Positions 46,108-55,039 of a stretch of DNA of 64,000 nt are shown in pieces. Under the pieces are notes generated by a model that saw only the letters and a program-made list of their open reading frames with translations, was not told the DNA's origin and searched no databases. A program made the position numbers and the translations under genes. This DNA is from Pelomonas sp. Root1217 (GTDB lineage: Bacteria > Pseudomonadota > Gammaproteobacteria > Burkholderiales > Burkholderiaceae_C): assembly GCF_001425705.1 (NCBI RefSeq), contig NZ_LMDC01000001.1:434001-498000 (forward strand), in the 5' to 3' direction. Position 1 is the stretch's first letter, and each line of letters starts with the position of its first letter.

Positions 46108-46845
46108 ATGAGCAAGAAAGTTGCCTACGTCACGGGCGGTATGGGCGGCATCGGTACCGCCATCTGCCAGCGCCTGCACAAGGAAGGCTTCAAGGTCATC
46201 GCCGGCTGCGGCCCGAGCCGCGACTTCAAGAAGTGGCTCGATGAACAGAAGGCGCTGGGCTACGACTTCCACGCCTCCGTCGGCAACGTGGCCGACTGGG
46301 ACTCCACCGTTGAGGCTTTCTCCAAGGCCATCGGCGAGCATGGCGCCATCGACGTGCTGGTCAACAACGCCGGCATCACCAAGGACCGCATGTTCCTGAA
46401 GATGACGCCGGACGACTGGCATGCCGTCATCGACACCAACCTCAACAGCATGTTCAACGTGACCAAGCAGGTCGTGCCGGGCATGGTGGAAAAGGGCTGG
46501 GGCCGCATCATCCAGATCAGCTCGGTCAACGGCGAGAAGGGCCAAGCCGGCCAGACCAACTACTCGGCCGCCAAGGCCGGCATGCACGGCTTCACGATGG
46601 CGCTGGCGCAGGAACTGGCGTCCAAGGGCGTGACAGTCAACACCGTCAGCCCGGGCTATATCGGCACCGACATGGTCCGCGCCATCAAGCCCGAGGTGCT
46701 GGAAAAGATCGTGGCGACGATTCCCGTCAAGCGCCTGGGCACGCCCGAGGAGATCGGCTCCATCGTCGCCTGGCTGGCCAGCGGGGATTCGGGTTTTTCG
46801 ACCGGTGCCGACTTCTCCTGCAACGGCGGCATGCACATGGGGTGA
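46108..46845 (+). CDS. phaB: Acetoacetyl-CoA reductase
   Basis: A 245-residue short-chain dehydrogenase that reduces acetoacetyl-CoA with NADPH to (R)-3-hydroxybutyryl-CoA. The Rossmann motif is YVTGGMGGIGTAICQRL, NAGITKDRMFLKM gives the NNAG loop, the catalytic Ser and Tyr lie in IQISSVNGEKGQAGQTNYSA with AKAG, and TVSPGYIGTDMVRA and CNGGMHMG end the protein as in other PhaB enzymes. AGGAGA precedes the ATG. It closes the phaCAB operon and is followed by a strong terminator. Confidence 0.95.
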   Translation: MSKKVAYVTGGMGGIGTAICQRLHKEGFKVIAGCGPSRDFKKWLDEQKALGYDFHASVGNVADWDSTVEAFSKAIGEHGAIDVLVNNAGITKDRMFLKMTPDDWHAVIDTNLNSMFNVTKQVVPGMVEKGWGRIIQISSVNGEKGQAGQTNYSAAKAGMHGFTMALAQELASKGVTVNTVSPGYIGTDMVRAIKPEVLEKIVATIPVKRLGTPEEIGSIVAWLASGDSGFSTGADFSCNGGMHMG

Positions 46846-46867
46846 GAGCCGGGCGGCTCCCATCTGC

Positions 46868-46892
46868 AAAGCCGGCGCCAGCCGGCTTTTTT
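46868..46892 (+). terminator. Rho-independent terminator of phaCAB
   Basis: AAAGCCGGC (46868-46876), loop GCCA, GCCGGCTTT (46881-46889) and a run of six T. It starts 22 bp after the phaB stop and fits a classic intrinsic terminator. Confidence 0.9.
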
Positions 46893-47040
46893 GTTGTTCG
46901 CACCGCATTGGGGCGGCACGGCAACAATTCCACGCTTGCCCGCGCAACGACTTGCAGTTGTGAACTTATCCCCTGAATCGAGGAGGCAGCCTGACTACAT
47001 TCCGGCATCTGCGCCAAGCGACCGGCGCATTAGCAATGGG

Positions 47041-48990
47041 ATGAGCCGGATGAACCTTGTCTTTCTGCCCGCCGTGAGCCTGATGCGCCGCCTGCCGATG
47101 GCGCACAAGTTCTTCATCGTCTGCCTGTGCTTTGCAACTCCGCTGGCCTATCTGCTGGTGTCGCTGGCGGGCGACCGATCCGACGCGCGTGACTTCTCGG
47201 CCAAGGAGCTGGTCGGGGTTGCCCAGGTACGTCAGGTCAGCGGCCTGCTGAACGCGGCCATGGCGCTGCGAGGGACCTCCATCGGCATGAGCGCCAAGAT
47301 GCCCGGTGCCGAAGCCAGGCGCGACGAGGCCCTGGGCAAGTTCGAGACCCAGGCCCAGACGCTGGAGCGCGAGATCGCAACCGGCGATGACCCGCTCAAG
47401 CTCGCTTCAGGCCTGGCCGCCGCGCGCGCCAAGGCCAAGGCCCTGGTCGCTCTCGGTGCGGCCGAGCCCGAGCCGGTCGTCGTGGCCAGCTTTGCGCTGA
47501 CCGACGCGGTGCAGTCCCTTGTCGAGCAGGCCTCGTCCGAGTCCAACCTGGCCCTGGATCCCGACGCGGATACCTACTACCTGATGCTGAGCGTCACCGA
47601 TGCCCTGCCGCGGCTGCGGGATGCCGTCGGCCGCATGCGCGCCTTGGGCGCCGCGACTGCTCAAATGGGTTCACCGCCCGCTGGCGTGCTGCAGCGCCTG
47701 CACCAGGCCGACACGTTGACCGAGGAATACCTGACGCGCCTGACCGCGGCATTGAACCGGGTCGCGGCGGCCAATCCCGAGGCCGTGAAAGGCCTGGACG
47801 TGCAGCTCGTGGACCGGATCCGCAAGGACTTTCGTGAGAAGTTCGCTCAGGGCTTCGTGCTGGGCGAGCCGCCCAAGGTCGATGCGGTCGAGTGGTTCGC
47901 GCTGGGCACGGCACAGATTGCCGCGGCCGACAGGTTGGAGCGCGCCGCGGAGGCAAAGCTGGCCGAACTCGTCACCGCGCGGGTCCAGCGCCTGACGCGC
48001 GACTTGTGGACGGCCATGATCCTGGCCATCAGCTTTGTCACCATTGCCGTCTATGCGCTGGTGAGCTACTACCTGGCGTCGCGCAGCAGTTGCGCTGCGC
48101 TGGGCCGCCGCATCGAGGCCCTGGGCGCCGGCGACCTCAGCGAGAACCCGGCCCTGGACGGCCGCGACGAGGTCGTGCTGGCGACGAATGCCTTGCGCGA
48201 GGCCACGCTGCGCCTGAGTGGCCTCGTGCACGAGGTGCGGGCCGGCGCCGAGCACATCTCCACGTCGGCCACGCAGATCTCGGGCGCCAACCAGGACCTC
48301 TCGGCACGCGGCAATGCGATGGCTTCGGTCGTCGAGCAGACCAGCGCCAGCACCGGCGTGCTGGAACAGACCGTCGACCACAACATGAACAGTGCGCGCG
48401 AGGCCCATGACCTGGTGCAGGGCGCGGCCGAGCTGGCCGGGCGTGGCGGCGCCATCGTGCAGCGTGCCGTGAACTCCATGGAGGAGATCACCGCGAGCTC
48501 GCGCAAGATCGGCGACATCATCCAGGTCATCGACTCCATCGCTTTCCAGACCAACATCCTGGCGCTGAACGCCGCTGTCGAGGCCGCCCGCGCAGGCGAG
48601 CAGGGCCGCGGCTTCGCGGTGGTGGCCAGCGAGGTCCGTTCGCTCGCCCAGCGCTCGGCCGAAGCCGCCCGCGAGATCAAGACGTTGATCAACTCGTCCA
48701 TCGAGACCGTCCACCAGGGCGAGGCCTATGTGGCCCAGGCGGGTGGCTCTATGGGCGAGATCGTGCAGGCCATCCACCGCGTGGCCGCCATCGTCGGCGA
48801 CATCAGCAGCCAGTCTTCCTCCCAGGCCGACCAGGTCCGCCAGCTCGCGGCTGCCATTCGCGAGGTGGATTCGACGACGCAGCAGAATGCCGCCCTCGTC
48901 GAGGAGACGGCGGCTTCGGCGTCAATGCTGGAAGACCGTGCCGGTCAGCTGCGCGAGGCGGCGGCGAGGTTCAGGACAGCGATGGCTTGA
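47041..48990 (+). CDS. Methyl-accepting chemotaxis protein with periplasmic sensor
   Basis: A 649-residue chemoreceptor. A first transmembrane segment (about residues 25-45) precedes an extracytoplasmic all-alpha region of about 270 residues; a second segment (near 322-345, [20 protein letters not shown]) leads into a HAMP-like domain. The signalling region has [40 protein letters not shown] and the flanking methylation helices ([20 protein letters not shown]). No CheB/CheR pentapeptide is seen at the end. The ATG at 47041 is chosen; ATG 47050 is equally possible. Its ligand is unknown. It converges on and overlaps the next gene by 20 bp. Confidence 0.9.
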   Translation: MSRMNLVFLPAVSLMRRLPMAHKFFIVCLCFATPLAYLLVSLAGDRSDARDFSAKELVGVAQVRQVSGLLNAAMALRGTSIGMSAKMPGAEARRDEALGKFETQAQTLEREIATGDDPLKLASGLAAARAKAKALVALGAAEPEPVVVASFALTDAVQSLVEQASSESNLALDPDADTYYLMLSVTDALPRLRDAVGRMRALGAATAQMGSPPAGVLQRLHQADTLTEEYLTRLTAALNRVAAANPEAVKGLDVQLVDRIRKDFREKFAQGFVLGEPPKVDAVEWFALGTAQIAAADRLERAAEAKLAELVTARVQRLTRDLWTAMILAISFVTIAVYALVSYYLASRSSCAALGRRIEALGAGDLSENPALDGRDEVVLATNALREATLRLSGLVHEVRAGAEHISTSATQISGANQDLSARGNAMASVVEQTSASTGVLEQTVDHNMNSAREAHDLVQGAAELAGRGGAIVQRAVNSMEEITASSRKIGDIIQVIDSIAFQTNILALNAAVEAARAGEQGRGFAVVASEVRSLAQRSAEAAREIKTLINSSIETVHQGEAYVAQAGGSMGEIVQAIHRVAAIVGDISSQSSSQADQVRQLAAAIREVDSTTQQNAALVEETAASASMLEDRAGQLREAAARFRTAMA

Positions 48991-49360
48991 CCGGGATCCG
49001 GCGTCGCTGCCAGTGGTCCACGGCATCCACGACGGCTTCCCAGGCGCGGCGGTCGTAGGTGACCGCGGCGAAGAGGTTGTCCGCGCTGGGTTGTTGGCGG
49101 ACTGCGGTGAGGGCGAGCCGCTCCAGAGGCTCACGGGCCGCCGCGACGCAGCCCGCCAGATCGGCGAATCCCGCGCCGACCCGGTGAAACAGCACCCCGC
49201 GGCGCAACTCGGTGGCCTTCAACGAAGGTGACTCGAGCACCCTCAGGAAGATGCGCGCCTGGCCCTCGCCCCGCAACTCGACGCAGAATTCCCTGCGCCA
49301 GCCGGTCAAGGCCTGCTCTGCTGTCAGCTCCGGCTGGAGCTCGTCGATCTGTAGTGTCAT
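48971..49360 (-). CDS. Hypothetical protein (129 aa)
   Basis: A 129-residue soluble protein, mixed alpha/beta, with no recognised domain. It contains [20 protein letters not shown] and the conserved-looking [20 protein letters not shown]. The ATG at 49360 is the first good start; upstream in-frame sequence reads as non-coding. Its 3' end overlaps the chemoreceptor's last codons on the opposite strand. The name of the family is not known to me, and no regulatory site is visible. Confidence 0.55.
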   Translation of the reverse strand: MTLQIDELQPELTAEQALTGWRREFCVELRGEGQARIFLRVLESPSLKATELRRGVLFHRVGAGFADLAGCVAAAREPLERLALTAVRQQPSADNLFAAVTYDRRAWEAVVDAVDHWQRRRIPVKPSLS

Positions 49361-49579
49361 CGGCCGCAGTCTGGGGCATCGGGCGGGCGCGCCAGGCGTC
49401 CATGTATCTCGATGCTTCCTTCTGACGCTGGCCGATGCACAGGGAAACAAATTGGCGTGCCGTCGCTCGGCGCCGCGGCAACAGCTTGCCGGGCCTGAAA
49501 TCCCTGACGCCGCTGCGTGGGGCCGACACCCGCAGGGCACCCTATCATCCAGGCCGTTTTTTATCGCCGGGAGAGCCGC

Positions 49580-50392
49580 ATGGCCATGGATGTTGTCGAC
49601 TATGAGATCAAGGGTGCCGAGATGCAGTTTGTCGAGATCGAGCTCGATCCCGGCGAGGCGGCCATCGGCGAGGCGGGCTCGATGTTCTTCATGGACTCGT
49701 CAATCGGCATGGACGCCGTCTTCGGGGACGGCTCGGCCAACCAGGGCGGCTTCCTCGGCAAGCTGCTGGGCGCCGGCAAGCGGCTCCTGACGGGCGAATC
49801 GCTGTTCACGACCATCTACACCAACAACGGCAGCGGCAAGCAGCGCGTGGCCTTCGCCGCGCCCTATCCGGGCAAGATCATCCCGATGGACCTGGCAGCG
49901 CTGGGCGGCACTCTGATCTGCCAGAAGGACGCGTTCCTGTGCGCGGCGCGCGGCGTGTCCCTGGGCATCGCGTTCCAGCAGAAGCTGTCCGCCGGCTTCT
50001 TCGGCGGCGAGGGCTTCATCATGGAGCGCCTGGAGGGCGACGGCCTGGCCTTCGTGCACGCCGGCGGCACCATCGTCCGGCGCAGCCTTCAGCCGGGCCA
50101 GACGCTGCTGGTGGACACGGGCTGCGTCGTTGCCTACACGCCCAATGTCAATTTCGAGATCCAGTACGTTGGCAAGATCAAGACGGCGCTGTTTGGCGGT
50201 GAGGGCCTGTTCCTGGCCAAGCTGACCGGCCCGGGCGAGGTCTGGCTGCAGAGCCTGCCCTTCTCGCGCCTGGCCTCGCGCATCTTCGCGGCCGCGCCCC
50301 AGAACGGCGGCCACAAGGAAGAGGGCTCCGTTCTCGGTGGTTTTGCCGGCGGCGGGCTGCTGGGAAGCATCCTTGGCGGCGACGACGAGTAA
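49580..50392 (+). CDS. AIM24/TIGR00266 family protein
   Basis: A 270-residue protein of the TIGR00266 family (AIM24-like, beta-rich, related to tryptophan-RNA-attenuator-binding-like folds), of unknown biochemical role. Conserved pieces are YEIKGAEMQFVEIELDPGEA, AGSMFFMDSSIGMD, GGEGFIMERLEGDGLAFVHA, VDTGCVVAYTPNVNFEIQYV and GGEGLFLAKLTGPGEVWLQS, followed by a Gly-rich C-terminus (GGFAGGGLLGSILGG) common in the family. CGGGAGAG precedes the ATG at 49580. A strong terminator follows, so it is monocistronic. Confidence 0.88.
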   Translation: MAMDVVDYEIKGAEMQFVEIELDPGEAAIGEAGSMFFMDSSIGMDAVFGDGSANQGGFLGKLLGAGKRLLTGESLFTTIYTNNGSGKQRVAFAAPYPGKIIPMDLAALGGTLICQKDAFLCAARGVSLGIAFQQKLSAGFFGGEGFIMERLEGDGLAFVHAGGTIVRRSLQPGQTLLVDTGCVVAYTPNVNFEIQYVGKIKTALFGGEGLFLAKLTGPGEVWLQSLPFSRLASRIFAAAPQNGGHKEEGSVLGGFAGGGLLGSILGGDDE

Positions 50393-50420
50393 GCGCCCCG
50401 GTAAACTGACGCGTTGTGGA

Positions 50421-50443
50421 GGGCGGCGGCTGCCGCCCTTTTT
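50421..50443 (+). terminator. Rho-independent terminator of the AIM24-type gene
   Basis: GGGCGGC (50421-50427), loop GGCT, GCCGCCC (50432-50438) followed by five T and a second T-rich stretch. It ends 20 bp before the next start, so the promoter of the following operon must lie inside or upstream of it. Confidence 0.85.
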
Positions 50444-50462
50444 GCTTTTAAGGACTCCTGGA

Positions 50463-51461
50463 ATGTTTCGTCGCAGCGCGTTCGCGCTCCTGATGGTCCT
50501 GGCCGGCCTGGCCCAGGCCAATGCCCAGAGCAATGGCCGCCCGCCGGTCTTCGTGCTGAATTCGCTGGACGCCGACATCTCCGTCGTCGATCCGGTCGGC
50601 TTCACCGTCATCAAGCGCATCCCGACCGGCAAGGAGCCCCATCACCTCTACCTGTCGCCCGACGAAAAGTCCCTCATCGTCGCCAATGCGCTGGCTGATT
50701 CGCTGACCTTCATCGATCCGCGCACGGCCGAGGTCCAGCGTGTCGTGCGTGGCATTCCCGACCCCTATCACCTGCGCTTTTCGCCGGATATGAAGTGGCT
50801 GGTCACGGCCTCCAACCGTCTAGACCGCGTCGACCTCTACCGCTGGCAGGGCAGCGCCGCAGCCGAGCCGCTGCAACTGGTCAAGCGCATCCCGGCGCCG
50901 AAGACGCCGAGTCACCTCAACATCGACACCAAGAGCACGACGCTCTACGCCAGCCTGCAGGACAGCGACGAACTGTTGGCCATCGACCTGGCGACGCAGA
51001 GCGTCAAATGGAAGCAGACCGTCGGCAAGATGCCGGCCGACATCTACCTGACGCCCGATGACCGCTTCATCCTCATCGGCCTGACGGGCGACAAGTTCGT
51101 CGAGGTCTGGGACGTCAGCGGCGCGGGTGCGCCCAGGCTCGCCAAGCGCATCCTGACGGGCGCCGGCGCCCACTCCTTCCGTGCCTGGGGCGACAGGCGC
51201 CATGTGCTGGTCAGCAACCGCGCCGCCAACACCATCAGCAAGATCGACCTGACGACGCTGGCTGTCGTCGACCAGTTCCCGGCACCGGCCGGTCCCGACG
51301 ACATGGAGCTGCTGACCGACGGCAAGACGCTGCTCGTCACTTCGCGCTGGGCCGGCAAGGTCACGCAGATCGACACCACCACGCGCAAGGTGGTCAGGCA
51401 GGTCAAGGTGGGCAAGTCGCCGCACGGCATCTGGACGCTGGATCACCAACCTCGTCTATGA
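50463..51461 (+). CDS. YncE-like exported beta-propeller protein
   Basis: A 332-residue protein with a signal peptide (MFRRSAFALLMVLAGLAQAN, cut near AQA-QS). The mature part is made of seven-bladed-propeller (NHL/YVTN-like) repeats, recognisable from recurring segments such as VVDPVGFTVIKRIPTGKEPH, IVANALADSLTFIDPRTAEV, SKIDLTTLAVVDQFPAPAGP and TQIDTTTRKVVRQVKVGKSP. It probably binds a ligand or partner in the periplasm; no catalytic motif is apparent. Its stop overlaps the start of the polysaccharide deacetylase (ATGA), so the two are coupled. It starts an operon of five genes on the plus strand. Confidence 0.85.
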   Translation: MFRRSAFALLMVLAGLAQANAQSNGRPPVFVLNSLDADISVVDPVGFTVIKRIPTGKEPHHLYLSPDEKSLIVANALADSLTFIDPRTAEVQRVVRGIPDPYHLRFSPDMKWLVTASNRLDRVDLYRWQGSAAAEPLQLVKRIPAPKTPSHLNIDTKSTTLYASLQDSDELLAIDLATQSVKWKQTVGKMPADIYLTPDDRFILIGLTGDKFVEVWDVSGAGAPRLAKRILTGAGAHSFRAWGDRRHVLVSNRAANTISKIDLTTLAVVDQFPAPAGPDDMELLTDGKTLLVTSRWAGKVTQIDTTTRKVVRQVKVGKSPHGIWTLDHQPRL

Positions 51462-52285
51462 AAGCCTGGGCTCTGGCGCTGGTGGTCACTGCGGCCACCG
51501 CGCAACCGTCTTGTGACAAGCCGGTCTACCTCACCTTCGACACCGGCCACATGGGAGTCGCGCCGCTGATCGCCGAGACGCTGAAGAAGCACAACGCGAA
51601 AGCGACCTTCTTCCTCGCCAGCGAGCCCACGCTGACCGGTGGCACGACGCTGGACGACACCTGGGCCCCCTGGTGGCGCGAGCGTGCGGCCGAGGGCCAT
51701 GACTTCGGCGCCCACACCTGGGACCACGACATCTTCATGGAAGACGTGCTTGATGCCGACGGCAAGGTGGTGCGCTTCAAGGTGAAGACGCAGGCGGGCG
51801 TCAACCCGCCTGTCGTCCACGAGGTCACGCCCGAGCAGTATTGCGAAAGCCTGAAGAAGGTCGGCGAGCGCTTCACGGCCATGACGGGCAAGTCGCTGGG
51901 CCCCATCTTCCGTGCCCCGGCGGGGCGCTCGTCCAAGGCCCTGCTGAATACCGCCAAGGCCTGCGGCTTCACCCACGTGGGCTGGAGCAGCGCGGGCTTC
52001 CTGGGGGATGAGCTGCCCAGCCAGAGCCATCCCAACGCGCAGCTGCTGGACAAGGCGCTGCGCGACGTCAAGCCCGGCGACATCCTGCTCGCCCACCTCG
52101 GCATCTGGGAGCGGCAAGACCCCTGGGCGCCCGCAGTGCTGGAGCCGCTGATGACGGGGCTGGAGCAGCGGGGCCTATGCTTTGCACCGCTGCGCGAACA
52201 TCCGCGCTACGCCTCGCTGTTCAAGGCCGCTGAAACCAAGGTCGCCCTGAAGACCGAGCCCAAGACCTACGCCCGCAAACCGTGA
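51458..52285 (+). CDS. Polysaccharide deacetylase family protein (NodB homology)
   Basis: A 275-residue exported protein of carbohydrate esterase family 4. The NodB motifs are partly altered: motif 1 reads LTFDTGHMG, so the metal-binding second Asp of TFDDG is Thr; motif 2 HTWDH (H-x3-H) is intact; motif 3 (FRAPAGRSS) and motif 4 (DILLAHLG, with His) are present. The substrate (chitin-like, peptidoglycan or exopolysaccharide) is not predictable. The signal peptide occupies about the first 16 residues. Its ATG overlaps the propeller stop (ATGA) and its TGA overlaps the next GTG start (GTGA). Confidence 0.85.
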   Translation: MKAWALALVVTAATAQPSCDKPVYLTFDTGHMGVAPLIAETLKKHNAKATFFLASEPTLTGGTTLDDTWAPWWRERAAEGHDFGAHTWDHDIFMEDVLDADGKVVRFKVKTQAGVNPPVVHEVTPEQYCESLKKVGERFTAMTGKSLGPIFRAPAGRSSKALLNTAKACGFTHVGWSSAGFLGDELPSQSHPNAQLLDKALRDVKPGDILLAHLGIWERQDPWAPAVLEPLMTGLEQRGLCFAPLREHPRYASLFKAAETKVALKTEPKTYARKP

Positions 52286-53259
52286 TCGACTGGATTGCCA
52301 ACGCCTTCGACGCCGCGCAGCTCTGGCTTTACGAGTCGGTCGTACAGCCGGTGGTGTTCGGCCTGGGCTTTGGCAACCTGCTCGAGGATGCCTTCGACGC
52401 GACCGGCTGGCTGCTGCTGGGCCTGATCCAGATCGTCGTCATCGTGCTGGGCATCGGCATCCTGGAGCGGCGCTGGCCCGTCGAGCCGGTGACGGACCAT
52501 GCAGCCGTGCGCACCGACGTCATCTACACGCTGATCCACCGCCTCGGCCTCGTTCGCCTGTTGATGTTCTTCAGCATCGAGCCGCTGTGGGACGGCATCG
52601 CCGGCGAGCTGCGCATGGCGGGCCTGCCGACCTGGCAGCTCGACGGCTTCTGGCCCGGCGTCACCGATGTGGCCTGGGTGAGCCTCCTGCTCTATCTCGT
52701 CGTCTTCGACTTCGTCGGCTACTGGCTGCACCGCGCCCAGCACCAGTTCAACTGGTGGTGGGCCCTGCACAGCCTGCACCACAGCCAACGCCAGATGACG
52801 ATGTGGAGCGACAACCGAAACCACCTGCTGGACGACGTGCTGCTCGGCACGGCGCTGGCCCTGCTGGCCCGCCTCATCGGCGTGGAGCCGGGCCAGTTCG
52901 TCGCCATCACCGTCATCACCCAGTTGCATGAAAGCCTGCAGCATGCGAATGCGCGCATCAGCTTCGGCCGCATCGGCGAGCGCCTCTTGATCAGCCCGCG
53001 CTTTCACCGCCTGCACCACAGCATCGGCATCGGCCATGAATCCGGCGGCCGCGGCACCCTGGGCGGGCACAACTTCGGCGTCCTGCTGCCGCTGTGGGAC
53101 CAGCTGTTCCGCACCGCCAACTTCGACAACCGCTTCGACGCCACCGGCGTGCGCGACCAGTTGCCCGAGGAAGGTGGCCGCGACTACGGCGCCGGCTTCT
53201 GGCGCCAGCAATGGCTGGGGCTGATCCGTCTGTTCGGTTCGTTCCGGAAAGCTGCCTGA
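52282..53259 (+). CDS. Sterol desaturase/fatty acid hydroxylase family membrane protein
   Basis: A 325-residue integral membrane di-iron protein. Histidine clusters of the family are visible: HRAQH (after DFVGYWLHRAQHQFNWWW), HSLHHSQRQ and, late, HRLHHSIGIGHE. Hydrophobic segments lie near residues 30-60, 85-115, 140-165 and 195-230. It should oxidise a lipid or hydroxylate a fatty acyl chain; sterol synthesis is not expected here. The start is GTG at 52282, overlapping the deacetylase stop. The next gene begins one base inside its stop (TGATG). Confidence 0.88.
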   Translation: MIDWIANAFDAAQLWLYESVVQPVVFGLGFGNLLEDAFDATGWLLLGLIQIVVIVLGIGILERRWPVEPVTDHAAVRTDVIYTLIHRLGLVRLLMFFSIEPLWDGIAGELRMAGLPTWQLDGFWPGVTDVAWVSLLLYLVVFDFVGYWLHRAQHQFNWWWALHSLHHSQRQMTMWSDNRNHLLDDVLLGTALALLARLIGVEPGQFVAITVITQLHESLQHANARISFGRIGERLLISPRFHRLHHSIGIGHESGGRGTLGGHNFGVLLPLWDQLFRTANFDNRFDATGVRDQLPEEGGRDYGAGFWRQQWLGLIRLFGSFRKAA

Positions 53260-54092
53260 TGCAAAGCTTCGTCGATTCCTTCTGGCGCGCCGCCGCCTAT
53301 TGCCTGCACCCGCGTGTCATCGGGCTGTCGTTGCTGCCGCTGCTCATCTGTGGCGTGCTGGTGTTCGGCTTCATGTTCTTCTTCTGGGAGGGTGCCATTG
53401 CCGCAGTGCGCGCGACGCTGGAGAGCTGGCGCCTCATCGAGAGCCTGCTGCAGTGGCTGGACAGCTGGGGTCTGCAGGCCTTCCGCAGTGCGCTGGCGGC
53501 CATCGTCGTGCTGGCCGCCGTGCTGCCCGTCGTCATCCTGCTGAGCCTGCTGCTGGTCGCCCTGCTGATGACGCCGGCCATCGTGCGCCTCGTCGCCCAG
53601 CGCCGTTTCCCGCTGTTGGAGAAGAAGCGCGGCGGCACGCTGATGCAGAGCGTCGCGGCCTCGCTGGGCGCCACCGTCGTCGCACTGGTGCTCATCCTGC
53701 TGTCCATGCCGCTGTGGCTGATCCCGCCCCTTGTCATGGTGCTGCCGCCCCTGATCTGGGGCTGGTTGACCTACCGCGTCTTCGGCTTCGACGTGCTGGC
53801 CGACCATGCCTCGGCGGAGGAGCGTCGCGCGCTGCTCAAGGAACATCGTCTCCCCATGCTGGCCATGGGCGTGGTCTGCGGCTATCTCGGCGCCGTGCCG
53901 TCGCTGATCTGGGCCGTGGCCGGCGTGGCCGCCATCATCTTTGCGCCCTTCGTGGTGCTGCTGGCGATCTGGCTCTACACGCTGGTGTTCGCCTTCTCCA
54001 CAGCCTGGTTCACGCATTACGCACTCGCCGCCCTGCAGGCGCGAAGAGCGGCGGAGCCGGTGGCTGAATCTGCCGTCCTCATCGAAAGCTGA
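53259..54092 (+). CDS. EI24 domain membrane protein
   Basis: A 277-residue polytopic membrane protein of the EI24/CysZ-like family (etoposide-induced 2.4-like domain; bacterial members include sulfate transporter CysZ and many of unknown role). It has about six hydrophobic segments, and the conserved SFWRAAAYCLHPRVIGLSLL beginning and the VLPPLIWGWLTYRVFGFDVL, ADHASAEERRALLKEHR loop are typical. The ATG at 53259 overlaps the sterol-desaturase stop by one base. The CinA-like gene starts four bases after its stop. Transport of sulfate is possible but not shown. Confidence 0.85.
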   Translation: MQSFVDSFWRAAAYCLHPRVIGLSLLPLLICGVLVFGFMFFFWEGAIAAVRATLESWRLIESLLQWLDSWGLQAFRSALAAIVVLAAVLPVVILLSLLLVALLMTPAIVRLVAQRRFPLLEKKRGGTLMQSVAASLGATVVALVLILLSMPLWLIPPLVMVLPPLIWGWLTYRVFGFDVLADHASAEERRALLKEHRLPMLAMGVVCGYLGAVPSLIWAVAGVAAIIFAPFVVLLAIWLYTLVFAFSTAWFTHYALAALQARRAAEPVAESAVLIES

Positions 54093-54096
54093 AGCT

Positions 54097-54969
54097 ATGC
54101 AAGTGGGTCTCATCATCATTGGCGACGAGATCCTGTCGGGCAAGCGCCAGGACTCCCACCTGGCCAAGTTCATCGAGCTGCTGTCCCAACGCGGCATGCA
54201 GCTGGCCTGGGCCCAGTACCTGGGCGACGACCGCGAACTGCTCGTTGGCAAACTGCGCGAGGCCTTTGCCAGCGGCGACCTCGTCGTCAGCTGCGGCGGG
54301 ATCGGTGCCACGCCCGACGACCACACCCGCCAATCGGCTGCCGCCGCGCTCGGGAGGCCGCTGGTTCTGCACCCTGAGGCGCGCGAGCTGATCTGGCAGC
54401 GCATCCAGCAGACCGCCGCGGAGCAAGGCAAGACGGTGACGGCCGACGAGCCCGACACGCTGCGCCGCCTGGAGATGGGCGTCTTCCCGGAGGGCGCCGG
54501 CATCGTCCCCAACTCCTTCAACAAGATCCCGGGCTTCTTCGTCGGCCACGTCCACTTCGTGCCGGGCTTCCCGGTCATGGCGCATCCGATGATGGCCTTG
54601 GTGCTGGATCGCTACCCGCAACTGCACCGCCAAGTGGGCGTCATCGAGCGCTCGCTGATCGTGCAGGGTGCGATGGAAGCCAGCCTGACGCCTTTGATGG
54701 AAGCCGTCGAGGCAGAGTTCGACGGCATCAAGGTTTTTAGCCTGCCAAGCGTCGACCACCCGCAGTGGGGACGCTGCATTGAGTTGGGCGTGAAATGGGG
54801 CCCCGCGCCCGCGAGTACGCAGTCGGCCCCCCGAGGGGGCGCAGCCGATCTAGGGAGCGGCCCGTCGATCGGCTTGGGCGACGCTGAACGCCTCGATGCC
54901 GCCTACGACGCCCTGAAGCGGGGCGTGATCCATTTTGGTGCGGTCATCAGCACCGAGCTGGTGCGATAG
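54097..54969 (+). CDS. CinA N-terminal-type competence/molybdopterin-binding protein, with repeat-derived insert
   Basis: A 290-residue protein of the MoCF-like (CinA N-terminal, MoeA/MogA-related) family. Characteristic parts are IIIGDEILSGKRQDSHLAKF, VVSCGGIGATPDDHTRQSAA, and PNSFNKIPGFFVGHVHFVPG, then FPVMAHPMM. It lacks the CinA C-terminal NMN-amidase domain. Residues about 238-256 (PAPASTQSAPRGGAADLGSG) have no counterpart in the family and are encoded by a copy of the GC-rich palindromic repeat, so the frame tolerated an in-frame insertion. It ends the tight five-gene run; NtrC-type sites for glnA overlap its last codons. Confidence 0.85.
   Translation: MQVGLIIIGDEILSGKRQDSHLAKFIELLSQRGMQLAWAQYLGDDRELLVGKLREAFASGDLVVSCGGIGATPDDHTRQSAAAALGRPLVLHPEARELIWQRIQQTAAEQGKTVTADEPDTLRRLEMGVFPEGAGIVPNSFNKIPGFFVGHVHFVPGFPVMAHPMMALVLDRYPQLHRQVGVIERSLIVQGAMEASLTPLMEAVEAEFDGIKVFSLPSVDHPQWGRCIELGVKWGPAPASTQSAPRGGAADLGSGPSIGLGDAERLDAAYDALKRGVIHFGAVISTELVR
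54825..54872 (+). repeat. GC-rich palindromic element, copy 3, inside a coding region
   Basis: GGCCCCCCGAGGGGGC followed about 16 bases later by GGGAGCGGCCC, the same arrangement as the intergenic copies near 22005 and (reversed) 3766-3850. It lies in frame in the 3' part of the CinA-like gene and encodes a Gly/Ala/Ser/Pro-rich stretch. This is the only copy seen inside a gene. Confidence 0.65.
54926..54964 (+). promoter_or_regulatory. Two NtrC-type binding sites upstream of glnA
   Basis: GCACCGAGCTGGTGC (54950-54964) is a perfect GCACC-N5-GGTGC palindrome, the core of the NtrC consensus. TGATCCATTTTGGTGCG (54926-54942) is a weaker second site, with a perfect GGTGC right half. Centres are 23 bp apart; the strong site lies about 108 bp before the start predicted from the sigma-54 element, like the main NtrC sites of enteric glnA. 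They overlap the last 15 codons of the CinA-like gene. Confidence 0.65.
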
Positions 54970-55000
54970 TTCTCGCGCCGTAACCAGGCCCGCCACATAA

Positions 55001-55019
55001 TGCCCGGCGCTGCCGGGCA
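55001..55019. promoter_or_regulatory. Hairpin between NtrC sites and glnA promoter
   Basis: TGCCCGGC (55001-55008) and GCCGGGCA (55012-55019) form a perfect 8-bp stem with a three-base loop. No T-run follows, so it may be the terminator of the upstream operon through Rho, or a structural spacer. Confidence 0.45.
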
Positions 55020-55039
55020 GCAACCCATGTCGGTGCATC

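Noticed and set aside
49519-49548. Sigma-70 promoter with TATCAT at 49543 in front of the AIM24-type gene
   Set aside because: No acceptable -35 hexamer lies 16-18 bp upstream; not strong enough to list.
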